From assembly GCA_963971225.1 (NCBI GenBank), contig OZ020267.1:48989993-49053992 (forward strand): a stretch of 64,000 nucleotides of DNA. The letters run 5' to 3'. Below, piece after piece: positions 22,471 to 33,332 of this stretch. The notes under the pieces are model-generated. The model saw only the letters and a list, made by a program, of their open reading frames with translations. It was not told the origin of the DNA and did not search any database. Each line of letters opens with the position of its first letter. The first letter of the stretch is position 1. A program made the translations under genes and the position numbers. This stretch comes from Melieria omissa. Taxonomy: Eukaryota > Arthropoda > Insecta > Diptera > Ulidiidae.

Positions 22471-23285
22471 TTAATTGTTGTAAATTAAAGACTTAAATGT
22501 TCAAATTTCGTCACTTTTGGAGAGCTATAGCAACGAGTGTGTTGGCTAGATTTTTCAGATTTTACATTTAATCGGTAACATCAACATTGATTATTGCAAA
22601 GAGTAATAGAAATTGTCTCAGGACCCTTTAGTTTTGCAATAAAAACGATAATAATAAACGTATGTTTTGCTTTTTGCAGTTTTCTCAATTTTTCATGCTG
22701 ATTGCATACTGAAAAAAAGAAATTTTGTGGAAGAATAGGTGTTTAGACCACTTTTCAAATTGAATTATTTTCTGAGATCGGAAGATATCGGAGGATATAA
22801 TTACATTATCCGAAAAAGAAAGAATGCTTCTTAAAATAAAAAAAAATCCAGGAACATACTTTCACATACTTTTTCGATATTTCCCTGTAAGTTTTGCCAA
22901 TTTTCAGATTTTTAATTTGGAAAAATATTTTTATTTAAAAGTGATGTAAAAGCCTTAGCTTTGCAAATTTTTGAAATAAAATTAAAAGCGAAAATGGCCA
23001 CATCATTTCTTAATCCATATTAAAAGTTTCAGCAACTTCTTGGTAACCATGTATTTTTACAATTTTTTTTCCTCAATAGACTAAAAATCAGAAACGATGT
23101 GTTTACTTTTTTTTTGTGAAAAAAGTTTCAACTTTGAGCCGCTTTTGCACACACACTAATTAATTTTTTGCACAGATTTTTTGGGGTTTTCTTAGTTGGA
23201 GTTTTATCTTTCAAATGACATGAAAATCATTAAATTCTGAGACTATAAATTTTTGGAATTTTGTCTATGGAGTCGAATCACTGTG

Positions 23286-23596
23286 CACTGGTGTAAACAA
23301 CAGTTAGCAACTTGCAAGTCTGGATAGTTTCATATTTGCAAGCTGGCTTGCTCTCCTGATTTTATTTACTGGCTACTTTTACTGGAAAAGCTCCCAAACA
23401 GACCTAATATGTAGGTTAGCAAAGTGACAGTAAACATTCGAAGTTGACTACTGAAACATGATTGTTCCGAGTGCCCTTGGGAATTTAAATCTTTATAAAA
23501 AATGTTTTTTCGTCAAAATAACGCAAAATCGCTTCGTTTTGTATTTTAAATCAAATCTAATAGCAAATTTAATAGCAAATATTTGAAATTGAAAGC
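23286..23596. other. Upstream of the RIIa-like gene
   Basis: No ORF. This should contain the promoter and 5' untranslated sequence of the gene starting at 23597. I see no firm TATA box. Confidence 0.4.
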
Positions 23597-24137
23597 ATGA
23601 ATATCAATCAGGAATGGGACTCCAACTCTATCAAACATTACAAGACGGTGCACCAAATAAAAAAGCAGCTCCGCAAAGGAAACTGGAATTACCTGAATCA
23701 TCATCCGGAGGTACGGAGACGTTCGCATCCTCTTTTTGTGTTGATTTTACCGAGTTGTGATTTGACGAGTCCCACATTCAGGTTCGCGCCATTATTCGAG
23801 TTTTCCTCCATGAGGCGCTCAACAAGAGGCCATCCAAAATTTACAGATTCGCGGCCAAACTGTTCAACTGCAACAACACCAGAATGCTCAGAATAAAGGT
23901 GAGTGTCTGATGACCGAAGGACGCCCAACGCTGATGCTGTACGTACTGTTTCAGATTAATGAGCAGCTAAAGCGCGTCAACATTCAATTGAAGAAAAGTC
24001 GTTGGGGCGATTATGATGCTGAGCCGCTGTTCAAGGAGGCAGCGTCCACGCAATCCCTGCTGTCGAGGACGTCAATGCCTGAACATGTGCATGCCCTGCT
24101 GAGGTACGCGATGTTGGCGCCCACGATGGACCGATAG
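23597..24137 (+). CDS. RIIa/Dpy-30-like domain protein, 3 exons, 137 aa
   Basis: Exons 23597-23710, 23782-23898 and 23955-24137 join in phase 0. Intron 1 (71 bp) is GTACGG...CATTCAG and intron 2 (56 bp) is GTGAGT...GTTTCAG. The product is 137 residues. Residues about 32-68 read YLNHHPEVRAIIRVFLHEAL then NKRPSKIYRFAAKLFNC, the RIIa/Dpy-30 pattern (HPEV, hydrophobic i/i+4 spacing, KP..., FAA.LF). Such domains form four-helix dimers that bind amphipathic anchoring helices of AKAPs or radial-spoke proteins. The remainder (residues 73-137) is basic to mixed with no known domain. Likely role: cilium/flagellum or kinase anchoring, often testis-biased; this is inference. Reading exon 1 straight through intron 1 gives a false 99-codon frame. 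The splice consensus and codon use support the spliced model. It is the only clearly intact host gene in the interior of the window. Confidence 0.82.
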
Positions 24138-24353
24138 GACGCCATTCACTCGACTTGTCATTTTGGCACAACGCGCTTCATTCGGAAGTTGAAACTGCAA
24201 ATTTTTGAAGTGTGCTGTAAAATTGTGCCGAGTACACTTTCTAATGTCTGTGTTATCTTTTTTGGATTTTTATTTCTTTTATATGGCTTTTCCGCATGTG
24301 GATTCCGAGCACGCATCGCGAGCAAAACCCACCTTCTCTTTCAGCTGTCGACG
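24138..24353 (+). other. Downstream of the RIIa-like gene
   Basis: Short stretch with no ORF, probably 3' untranslated sequence. I see no clear AATAAA close to the stop at 24137. Confidence 0.35.
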
Positions 24354-25428
24354 TCTACAAGTACGTGGGTGGTCCAATAAGTACTTAGCCTACAAAAGAA
24401 AAACGAAAATTTTGAAAAGTGGCGATTAATTTCTCCGTCACTCGTCTGCCCGACGAGTGACTTTCAAGTTTGGAGACAAAAAGAAGTCGCACGGGGCCAA
24501 ATCTGGAGAATACGGTGGATGGGGCAGCTGTTCGTAGCCTAATGCGATCAATTTGGCGAATCACCGACCGATATTGCTCTTTTTCCATTTTTCTAAAATA
24601 CGCGGACACGTTCGTTTCCACACGCGGTCAAAACAAAACTACTAATCCAATATGGCTGAAATTTTGACAGTAGCCGTCTACAAGGATGTACTACACGATA
24701 GTAAATTTCTCTTACGATAGTGGCACCATCGGGCGGTGGGGCTAAGTACTTATCGGACTGCCCACGTATATAAAAGAAAGTGGATGTATGTATGTAAGTG
24801 CATCACGCTCAAACGGAAAGGCCGATTTCCATGGAGATTTCTTTGATAAATTCGTCTTGAGTCAGTTCAGGATTATCAGAAAAGAAAATTTCGGAAAATC
24901 TATTGGAAAAGTCGAAAAATCCCTGCAATCTTTGACCGCGTATCACTTGAGAACGGCTGGACTGACTTAGCTGGTTTTTTTTGTTGTATTCGTAGTTGTC
25001 AGAACAAAGTTTGCATGAAAGCAAATTTTGGGAAAACGGGACTTGACACTTTTTCACCAGCCCAAATTTTCCGATGAGAACTTTGGAACCATAAGTCACA
25101 CATTAATTACATTCACTACGAACTTACGAACTTTAGTCATGTTCTTTGACAGAAGGAATAGTGCGGGTATTGATAGAATATCTTCGAAAATGTAAGTTGT
25201 ACAACACTGAAATTTAGCATCCGGCCGTACCATAAATGTGCCATTCTACTGGTAAGATCTGATGGGCGTTGGAAAAGGGGCGTGGTACATTTTTTATGAC
25301 CCACATATTCCGCTGAACTATAAGTCGCACAACAATGAAACTAAGTATGAACCTACCATTTAATCATATCTTTTGACAGAGGGAATGGTGCGGGTATTAA
25401 ACAAGGGGTCGTGGCACCGTCCTATTTA
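24354..25428 (+). mobile_element. Helitron-like sequence (possible), interrupted
   Basis: TCTACAAG at 24354, then after the mariner insertion TATATAAAAGAAAGTGG, repeats the 5' phrase of the clear small Helitron at 25429 (TCTATATATATAAAAGAAAG). The body contains repeated phrases (TTTGACAGAAGGAATAGTGC near 25147 and TTTGACAGAGGGAATGGTGC near 25373). The 3' end is unclear. Confidence 0.45.
24364..24766 (-). mobile_element. Deleted mariner (irritans-like), 403 bp
   Basis: TA at 24362-24363 and 24767-24768. Inverted ends CGTGGGTGGTCCAATAAGTA... and ...TACTTATCGGACTGCCCACG. A minus-strand frame begins METNVSAYFRKMEKEQYRSV and joins straight to a C-terminal-like scrap. Same family as 53226-53728, with a larger deletion. 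It sits in a Helitron-like sequence. Confidence 0.88.
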
Positions 25429-25609
25429 TCTATATATATAAAAGAAAGTGGCTATATGTTATGGCATCACAATCAAACGGACCGTCCGATTAGCATGCGT
25501 TTTTTTGTCGGATTCGTCTCGAGGCAGTGCAGGTTTAGACCACAACAGGTGGCGTTATACTTCAAATAATTCAAATGTTGTGCGAGACGAAGTCTACCAG
25601 GTCAGCTAG
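25429..25609 (+). mobile_element. Miniature Helitron, 181 bp
   Basis: Starts TCTATATATATAAAAGAAAG and ends CTAG, inserted between A (25428) and T (25610), the Helitron rule. Ten bases before CTAG is a small hairpin, AGAC-GAA-GTCT. No coding capacity. Confidence 0.75.
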
Positions 25610-25610
25610 T

Positions 25611-27255
25611 AATAATATAAATAATGGCAGCGAAAAAAGTAAACAAGTAAGCAACAATTGACTTATGTATGTATTTATGTAAGTTAGACCTGATTTAGTG
25701 CACGATTTTTCGATTTCGATGCTCCGCAACCTCTCATTTTATGCAGTTTGGTGAAAAAGTGCATGAGCCAAAAAATTTTGGGGCTAGTGTGGGGCTAAAT
25801 AGCGTCGCATCGAAGTCAAAGTTCACAAAAAAACTGCGAAATTCGACAAATTGTTCCACAGCTAGTCAGAAGTTGCTCTTAGAGGGTTAAAATACATGAA
25901 TGACCCCCACTAATTTTCTCTACTGAACATTTATTTCAAACATATTTATACCCTATCTCCAACTCTTGATGGGGCTCCCATACAAAATGGTCGTTTTTAT
26001 AAAATAGGCTCCCACTGCTCCCAGGTTGGACCCAGACGTGTCAACTATATGATCGATATCCATTTATTTTCTCTTTCGAATATTTCCTTTAAACTTTAAT
26101 ATTCAGTTTATTAATTTCGTATTTTTCCTAAAACTTCAAACTATTCTAAGGACCAATAAAAAAATGTATTCCTGGAACCATAGAGCGTTCAGACGTCCAC
26201 AAAGTAGCGTGTGCCATATGGCAACAAAATAGCGAAAGGGTTAAGTAAGCGAGAAAACATTGTATCTCGGAAACTACTAAACAGATTTTAATGATTTATT
26301 CAGCAATCGCCAACATTATTGAGAAAAAAAAATACAAAATTAATTAAAGTTCAGAAATTCACCACCAGAGGGCGTCACCCATACGATCGGATTTGTGACG
26401 ATGTCAACTTTTCGGTTTCTACAAAGCATAAATCAAAATGTACTGTCGAAACCCAATTAACCTCAAAGGTTAGTTAATTACCGTCTGAACGATGGGCCAC
26501 TTGTGTTAGTCGGATAGTTGGTTTACGAGATATGTGCTCATAACTTAAATAAGAGGGGAAAAACGTGTTTTTCGAAGATTTTTCGAAAACGCTTCTTAAG
26601 AAAATTGTTTGATTTTCAGTTTCGTGTTCCGCAGTCGAAGATTAGTCCAAAAAATACTTTTGTTTTTAGGAGCACGCGATGAACCCATTTTTTGTCGAGT
26701 AGTGATATCGACTTAGTAGTTAAACTCTGCTCCAAAAACTCATTTCGAACATATTACACTTCAATGATTGTCGGCACCACAAGGAGGATATGTGTATATA
26801 TTAAAATGTGTGTATGTATATACATAAATGACGCATATTTGTATTGTATGTATGTGCAACTAGACAAGGCGCAGCTGACGTCGCTCAAGCCACGAGCTTC
26901 GGCCGGTTCAGCGAACAGGGCGAATCTTCTCGCCGTAGATTTATGAGTTTATACATGGAAGGAGCTGCACGCTTGCCAAATCCCAATACTGCATCCACCC
27001 ACAAACATGCCCACACGTTACTTAAGTATCTTAAGCGTTTTTCACCTGGGTAAGTTTACCAATCGGCACTGTGTGGGAGGTTTCTCTTTGTTTGAACCTT
27101 TAACCTGATATCATTTATTTATTTAATCGTCTTGTATTTGGCCGGGAAGCAAGACGCAGTTGAAATGTAAAAGTAAATTAATTTTTTAATTATTTCTATA
27201 ATGTTATTTACTGTTTGCATATATCCAGGAAATGCGTCACATTATTTTTAATACG
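25611..27255. other. Intergenic with old repeat debris
   Basis: No supported gene. 26505-26715 is a diverged copy of 4607-4815 (shared GTTTACGAGATATGTGCTCA and TTTTTCGAAGATTTTTCGAA). 26861-27052 is GC-richer and runs into GGGTAAGT, which could be the end of an exon, without a recognisable product. Confidence 0.45.
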
Positions 27256-27575
27256 TCGCACACCCACTTCAAAAGTGAATCAACTAAAACTTTTCTACTT
27301 TTTGAGTTTATGTGTTAATACTGTGCACACTGCATCTTTAACAATAAGCAAAAGCTCAGAATATATTGTTGTTGTTAACAGTTGCCAAAAACAGTTAGGT
27401 CTCTCTTCATGTTTCGATTGACAGTAAGTTGGAATATACAATAGTGACTTATTTTAAATTGCGTCGAGAAGTGTGATGCAAGTAATTGATCGCTGATGCT
27501 CAATGTACAAAAGTATTATTTATATGGCGTTCAAACTGAGGACTTAAACGTGTTTAATGTGCTTAAATAAGTTAA

Positions 27576-28123
27576 TACTACGTTTACATTGAGCCCAAAT
27601 GCGTAATTTGGGCAAAAATTCTCAAATACGAAGCCAAATCACTCAATTCCCCCATACAAATTCAAATCTACGAAATGACGCATTTCAACAAAACGACGAA
27701 GCAAATGCGATAAAACATGACAAATTTTATCGAACGCATCACAAAGCGTTTTCAAAAGCTTCAAAAGCTTTTGTTCTTTTTGACAGTTCGAAATCAAAAC
27801 AAACGAAAATTATCAAAATGGAAAATTTAAATTGAAATTTTCGTCTGCTTTAAATATGTAGAAAATTCTTAGCATGTAAGGTTTGTAATATATTAGTATT
27901 CAAATGTTGCAGTGTGTAGAACATAGAGGCAGCAAAAAAGCAACAAATTCTTTAGTCAGCAGCCGGAGAAGCGCTGATCTATGAGCTGCGGCAAGAGACA
28001 TGAGCATTGAGCATTTGACATTAGCTGCCAAACAAAATGCAAATGCAATGCGAATGAGGCAATGTAAACACTTTGAAATGACTCATTTGAAACTACGCAT
28101 TTGGGCTCAATGTAAACGTAGTA
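27576..28123. mobile_element. Harbinger-like MITE, 548 bp
   Basis: TAA on both sides (27573-27575 and 28124-28126). Near-perfect inverted ends of about 31 bp starting TACTACGTTTACATTGAGCC. No transposase. Nested in 27523-28842. Confidence 0.78.
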
Positions 28124-28348
28124 TAAATGAACAAAACCAGTTCGAAAATCTGTTTATTCACATGCAATTGTTGTTGGAAATTAAACGCGTTAAACCATTT
28201 AACAAATTTTGAAACGAGTTTAGCGCAGGGTTGTATCCAAAAGCTTTCTATGAAAAAGCTTTTTTACCAACGAAACACAGCTATTCTTGTATGAAACACA
28301 TCCCTTAAAATTCAGCTGTCATTTCATCAAACAACCAAACAAAAATAC

Positions 28349-28552
28349 TAGTGAACACCTCGATATAGTGAACATCCAAATTTTGCATCGAGCCTCTAAA
28401 TATGGAACAAAATCTTCAAGCAAATAGCAAAAAGTGTTTTTGAGCAAATAAAACGAGTTTTTGAACAAAAATGTTAACTTTGATATAGTGAACAACCTTA
28501 ATATTGTGAACAGACCTTGCAATAATTAGTGCACTATATCCAGACACCACTG
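28349..28552. mobile_element. pogo-like MITE, one end truncated
   Basis: Right end ...ATATCCAGACACCACTG followed by TA (28553-28554). The text is the complement of the element at 36771-37017, including AACATTTTTGTTCAAAAAC and repeated (G)TTCACTAT. The left end lacks the expected terminal CAGTGGTGTCTGG. Confidence 0.65.
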
Positions 28553-28979
28553 TAATCGTTTTGCTTGCACTGCTTTCATTCAATTCATCGTCTTTTTATC
28601 GCATCTGAATACAAGGCGTCTAATATTTGGACGAAGTTGAGTATGTTGCCGTGGTTTGTGAAATGTGCGCCAATATTTCGCTCGAATCATGCTCGCAGCA
28701 CATCAGTTCACAAAAATATTTATTTGTTGTTTGTAAACAAATGGCTGCCAATTTGAACTTCATTGAGCAGTCGGGACGGTTGCGTTCAAGAAAAAGCTCC
28801 TTTCACTTAAACTAGTTTAAATGAGTCAGTTTGAACGCCATATTAGTAATTACTTAAAATGTAAGGATTTTCAATTAAGTGGTCCATACGTTATTTATAA
28901 GAAATATTTATTCAGTTAAAACACAGTTTTTTTGCAATTAAAAGTTTTAAGTTGTGTTACTTTTGAAGTGGATGTGCGA

Positions 28980-29248
28980 TGTGTTTTTAAGACTATTGGA
29001 ATAATACGTCCCGCCAAGGTTTTAATACCCCTAAAAATAATTATTATTATCCCTGCAAAATACTTATTAGAATTATACGTCGAAGATTAAAAGGATGGTT
29101 TCAGAATTTGAATTTGTAACTAAGCAGAATATTTCTATGATATAATAAAATTTTTTTTTTAAGAAAAAAAGTCTGTCCCGAAAGGGTTCAATGGATGTTT
29201 CATAAACAGTTAACTTTATTTTTGAAGATGGATAGACAATTTTGAAGT
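28980..29248. other. Intergenic, AT-rich
   Basis: I see no gene here. Confidence 0.4.
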
Positions 29249-29545
29249 TCAACATTTTTTTCGTGTTTGAGACGGAACCTCTGTAATGTTGCAGGAATGC
29301 AAAGCGGAGCTAATGCCAACATTATTTACAATTTCACAAACAGCCTCGTTGTTGGAAGTTGCCCATTTCTTCTTTGGGTCTGCTTCAGTTTGCACTTGAA
29401 TAACTTGTAGTTGTTGTTGCACAGAAACTTCACAACCCTTGGCCTTTTCACCAGCCGAGAATGAAGAACGAAATGCCTCGAAACGGACGCGAGATGTGCA
29501 CGTACTGGCCGTATACTTGTTTATTTCTGGCCATAAAAGTTACTG
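29249..29545 (-). CDS. Possible coding exon, unknown product
   Basis: Not recognised. A minus-strand frame runs open from about 29545 to a TGA at 29249-29251, without an initiating ATG, so it would be a last exon. It reads unlike chance AT-rich sequence: SFSAGEKAKGCEVSVQQQLQ and TEADPKKKWATSNNEAVCEI, ending SQTRKKC. Codon use favours C/G in third positions more than the flanks do. It could also be the worn coding part of an unknown transposon. No other exon was found nearby. Confidence 0.35.
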
Positions 29546-29990
29546 CAGGCACGTGCACAAAAGTTTCGCTGCTAAAAATGAAAAACAAAGCTAGCAATTG
29601 TGTGTTTTATTTGTCAAATTCAATTTATTATCTCCTTGTACAAACGCCGCTGAACATACATACATACGTACACATGTATGGCCGTACAAGTGCGGACCAG
29701 TTTAGTCCAACTTAGGAACCCAACAGCTAGCTGACAGCTCACACATCGTTTTGAAAGTGAATCGGAGATGAGTGAGATTAGTGTCGCATCTATCAGATTG
29801 TCAATCCGTCGGCTGGGACTGTTAGTGCCTGGTTGAAGTTTACATTTCCGGTTTATGCGTGACTTTTGGGCTGGAAAAGGATTGTGAATGTGTCCATTTA
29901 TACCTATGTATGTATGTATATACATATCTAAAGGCATTTGCGAATTGGAATTGGATTGATATGTATGGATTATTCAATATATGCTGGCAC

Positions 29991-30867
29991 CAGCGGCGCA
30001 CTCGAGAGGGGACGGTGGTTTGGAGGTTTAAACCCCCCGAAGCCAAAAATTGCTGGTGAAGAATATGTTTCAAATGGTGTTGGGCTGAATAGTTGTACAG
30101 TACAATCTCGATAATTCGGACACTCGCTAACGGACAACGCGGTAATCCGGGCACTCAATTTATTTCTATTGTAGACTCTGTAATCCGGACACCACAAATT
30201 TTATTTAACTCAGAAATCCGGACATTAATTTTTGTCTGCTTTCTTACGGGGAGTCCTCGTTTTCTGTTTAAATATATATTTTCATAAAATGCAAGCAATT
30301 CAAGTGAAAACCGATATGCTTTCTCTTTCTGTCGGTTTTGCTAGTTCAGATGTGAAACAGAAGGTTGCATAAAATCAAGTGGTGTTAATTAATGATAAAA
30401 GTTTAATTTTACTATGTAAACTACATCAAATATTAACAATGGCACTAAAGTTAAGAAGAAACGTACATTCTTAACGTTGGGCCAGAAAAAGAAAAGAAAA
30501 AGAAAGGCAAAAAAGTCGCAAAAAGTCACTGGCCAACCGTCAGTGGTGTACAATGTAGGATAATCTAAAAGTTCTACAAACATGAAACAAAATTTCGCCA
30601 AACGAAAATTACGAATTTCTTTCAAAATCGTTTAAAATGTGCATAAAATATTAAAAATTAAATGTTTAAACAAAAATAGTTATAATTCATTAAAATTAAT
30701 AAGTTTAATTTGTGTACAGTAGTATTTTTATCGATTTTTTTTGTAATCTTGGTAATCCGGACATTTTCGTATTTCGAACAGTGTTTGGTTTTTAATTGTC
30801 CGAATTATCGAGATTATACTGTACTCAAAACCTGTCCTTCTCAAATGAATTTCTGTGTGCGTCACTG
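29991..30867. mobile_element. hAT-like element split by a pogo-like insertion
   Basis: Ends CAGCGGCGCACTCG... and ...TGTGCGTCACTG are a hAT-type inverted pair. The flanking 8-mers gctggcac (29983-29990) and gctggaac (30868-30875) match at 7 of 8. Removing the pogo-like insert leaves about 140 bp, a MITE with a GGTTTAAACCCCCC-like stretch near 30026. Confidence 0.7.
30098..30831 (+). mobile_element. pogo-like non-autonomous element, 734 bp
   Basis: TA at 30096-30097 and 30832-30833. Ends of about 26 bp: CAGTACAATCTCGATAATTC and, on the complement, CAGTATAATCTCGATAATTC. Repeated GTAATCCGGACA phrases lie near both ends. From 30438 a short frame, MALKLRRNVHSLTLGQKKKR, resembles the LTLGQK head of a pogo/Tigger transposase, then breaks. 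Confidence 0.82.
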
Positions 30868-30875
30868 GCTGGAAC

Positions 30876-32898
30876 TGGTTACTTGACTGATTCATGAAAA
30901 TGTTTCTCAGTTATCTTGATTTGATAAACTAAAAAAGGCACCAAACGGATGTAGTGCTGACTATAGAGTGTCTGCGTAAAAATACGATTCGATTGAGCGC
31001 CGCCACAGTATTGTTACTATTATTATTATGAATTTACATTCTCTGCCATGGGTTAAAATTCACATATCCTGGTTCATTACCCAGGAATTAGGATCATCTA
31101 TTTTGATATACTTAGGTTTAGAAATGCTTGCATTATATTGCACGTACTTAGGATTGCCGCTCGTTGTATTCTCTGGTGAATTGTTGGGTCTAAATTTAGT
31201 TCTTTAAATGTGGTATTAGTGATTTACGGATTATACCAGTTGCAGATATTATTATGGATTTGATATGTGCTTTATGTTTCCAAATTTGTTGTTTTGCTTC
31301 TGTTAGATATGTTCCTAAATATTTCCTGTGTACTTTTTGTGAATGTTGCTGTCGGAGAGTATTTCTATTAGTATTGCGATTTTGTCAATTTTTTTCATTA
31401 AGGTTATATCGGGGCTGTTATGGGGGATTGTTCTATTCGTTTGTATGGTCTTGTCCCAGGAAATTTTATATTTGTATATTTGTTTGTGTATTTTGTTAGT
31501 GTTGTCGGTTGTTATTATTATTTTAGATATTATTAAAATAATTGTTTTTTTTATGACAATAATAATTATTAATACATATTTATATTATAATTACTGTACG
31601 CTGAAACATTCGCAAGCATGTTTATTTCATTACGCTGGGCGATTGATCGCAACGTCCGGAAGCTTGTTTCAAGCACACCTGCATTCCACCACAACGCCCA
31701 CGTCCCACACGTGCATACGTCCTTCAAGCGGTCTTGTTGAGAACTTATTGAATTTATTTTGAGTCCAGCACGCCTTGTTTTTCATCTTGAAAGCCTACAT
31801 ACATACATTCTCGCAACACACACTGTCGTCCTTTGTTGTTTTTGTTTTTGTTTTTCCAAAGAATATAAAGTGTATGTTTATTTTCTTTGGTTTTTCTTAT
31901 TGTTTGTTCGGTCGATGAGTTGCTTTGTTCTTGATTTGGTCAATCGAATTGTGAAGAGTACAGGAAGTTCAACTAGAAACTGTTAGATAAGCATGGGAAA
32001 CCTATTGAAAACAGGAGAAAGGGAGAGAACGGAAGCGATAAACAAGATCATTTATAATACTTGAGGCAATTCGGCATTTCGTACACTCCTTTATTTTTTT
32101 TTATATTTATTTTTATTTATCCCTCTTAGAATTGTATTTAATTTATTTTAATTTAAAATTAATTTAATTTAAAAAGTTGGAATGTAACTAATGGTACCCC
32201 TATGATTTTCTTTAGAACAATGTTTTCAATGCAATGTTTCATTATGCTGATGAGATTTATGTTGATAACTGGCAATGTTTGTTCAATTGAAGATTATGTC
32301 TAATGTTGAATTATGTTTGAATAATTCAACATAATGAATTATGTTGAACTCATAAAAAATATTTTACCTCGTCAGGGTTTGATTGCGTTGAATTATTCCT
32401 GGTTTTGAGTACATTTTTAACCCTAGAAAGGTAAACTTCATCGATTCGACAAACACCACATACATTTCTTCAAATTTCTCGTTATTCATCATCGTCATAT
32501 TACAATAAAAGCAATGAAAAGTACTTGTCTGGTTATTTGCCAATTAAAGTACTTTCGCCATATTTGAAGCCATTAATTCATTATTTCCCATACAAACTCT
32601 TAACCCATTCTTAACCCTTTCAGAAGTAGTTTTCAAACAAAACTGAAAAGTATACATCGAATAATTCCGACTTTTAAGTGCTTTCATCATATTTGAAGTC
32701 AGTATTTGATTCATGAAGTCAATGGGTCAAATGGCCAATAATTTCATGCTTTTCGCAATCTCTCCATAAAAACTCTTAACCCATCGTTGACACCGACAGT
32801 TTTTGATTTTCAGAAACTGAAAAACACGAGTAGAAAAATTTGAAATGCTTTCACCTAAGTTTAAGTCAATAAACGAACCTTAACTAATTGTTGAACCC
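30876..32898. other. Intergenic, very AT-rich
   Basis: No supported gene. Hydrophobic frames at 31254-31762 follow from T-rich sequence. A pair of overlapping perfect palindromes lies at 32305-32348. Confidence 0.5.
32305..32348. repeat. Two overlapping palindromes
   Basis: GTTGAATTAT (32305-32314) pairs with ATAATTCAAC (32321-32330), and TTCAACATAAT (32325-32335) pairs with ATTATGTTGAA (32338-32348). The two hairpins share bases, so only one can form at a time. Confidence 0.8.
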
Positions 32899-32901
32899 TT
32901 A

Positions 32902-33329
32902 AGGCTTGATTACACGTAACGAGTCGAGTGACGAGACATGAAAATGGTACTAGGCCGAAAGAATTGGGATAGCGAGCAAAAGCGACGAGTTGTTAAAACG
33001 TATTTCGACACGCGGCGAGTCAGTTCGGTTTCACAATGCACAAAATGAACTTAGCAACTCGCGCAATTAAACTCAACCGAGCGAAAAGTGGTGTGTGACG
33101 AGCGATTCCGCGTATGATGAGCGATTCCGCGAATCGCTGCGAAAAAGAGAAAAATATAACGGTAAAGTAGTGGTCGCTCGGCCTAGCAAACAAAATGTGA
33201 CTCTAGTGACTCTCTCGCCACTTTCATCGGCCACTGACTCAATCAACAAGTCGCCTTACTGTTTAGACGAAACGAGTACTCGTTCGAGTTGCTGTCTTTT
33301 CACTATACTCGTTACGTGTAATCAAGCCT
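32902..33329. mobile_element. Harbinger-like MITE, 428 bp
   Basis: TTA on both sides (32899-32901 and 33330-33332). Inverted ends begin AGGCTTGATTACACGTAACG (about 23 bp). GAGCGATTCCGCG occurs twice in tandem (33100 and 33119). GC-richer than the flanks, no transposase. Confidence 0.8.
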
Positions 33330-33332
33330 TTA

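Larger units (their letters stand above)
19932..23285. mobile_element. TIR element split by the piggyBac insertion
   Basis: The outer ends are inverted copies of CACAGTGATTCGACTCCATA (from 19932) and TATGGAGTCGAATCACTGTG (to 23285). TGCA can be read on both outer sides, but the palindromic context makes the duplication ambiguous. Without the nested piggyBac (20055-22470) the element is about 0.93 kb, with no transposase frame. Confidence 0.65.
27523..28842. mobile_element. Harbinger-like TIR element, 1.3 kb, itself a host for others
   Basis: TTA on both sides (27520-27522 and 28843-28845). Perfect ends TATGGCGTTCAAACTGA / TCAGTTTGAACGCCATA that extend imperfectly to about 40 bp. No transposase frame. 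It carries two smaller insertions, 27576-28123 and 28349-28552. Confidence 0.75.
27256..28979. mobile_element. TIR element, family A copy 2, with nested elements
   Basis: Ends TCGCACACCCACTTCAAAAG... and ...CTTTTGAAGTGGATGTGCGA match the element at 6137-9287, in the opposite orientation. Internal left sequence (AATAAGCAAAAGCTCAGAAT near 27342) matches the complement of about 9180-9200. The expected TA at the borders reads CG and TG, so this copy is older or mutated. It is split by the element 27523-28842. Confidence 0.72.

Noticed and set aside
23597..23896. 99-codon single-exon gene
   Set aside because: Reads through intron 1 and changes frame; the spliced model gives consistent domain text.
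31254..31762. Membrane protein gene
   Set aside because: Hydrophobic residues arise from T-rich DNA; no start context, splice or family support.
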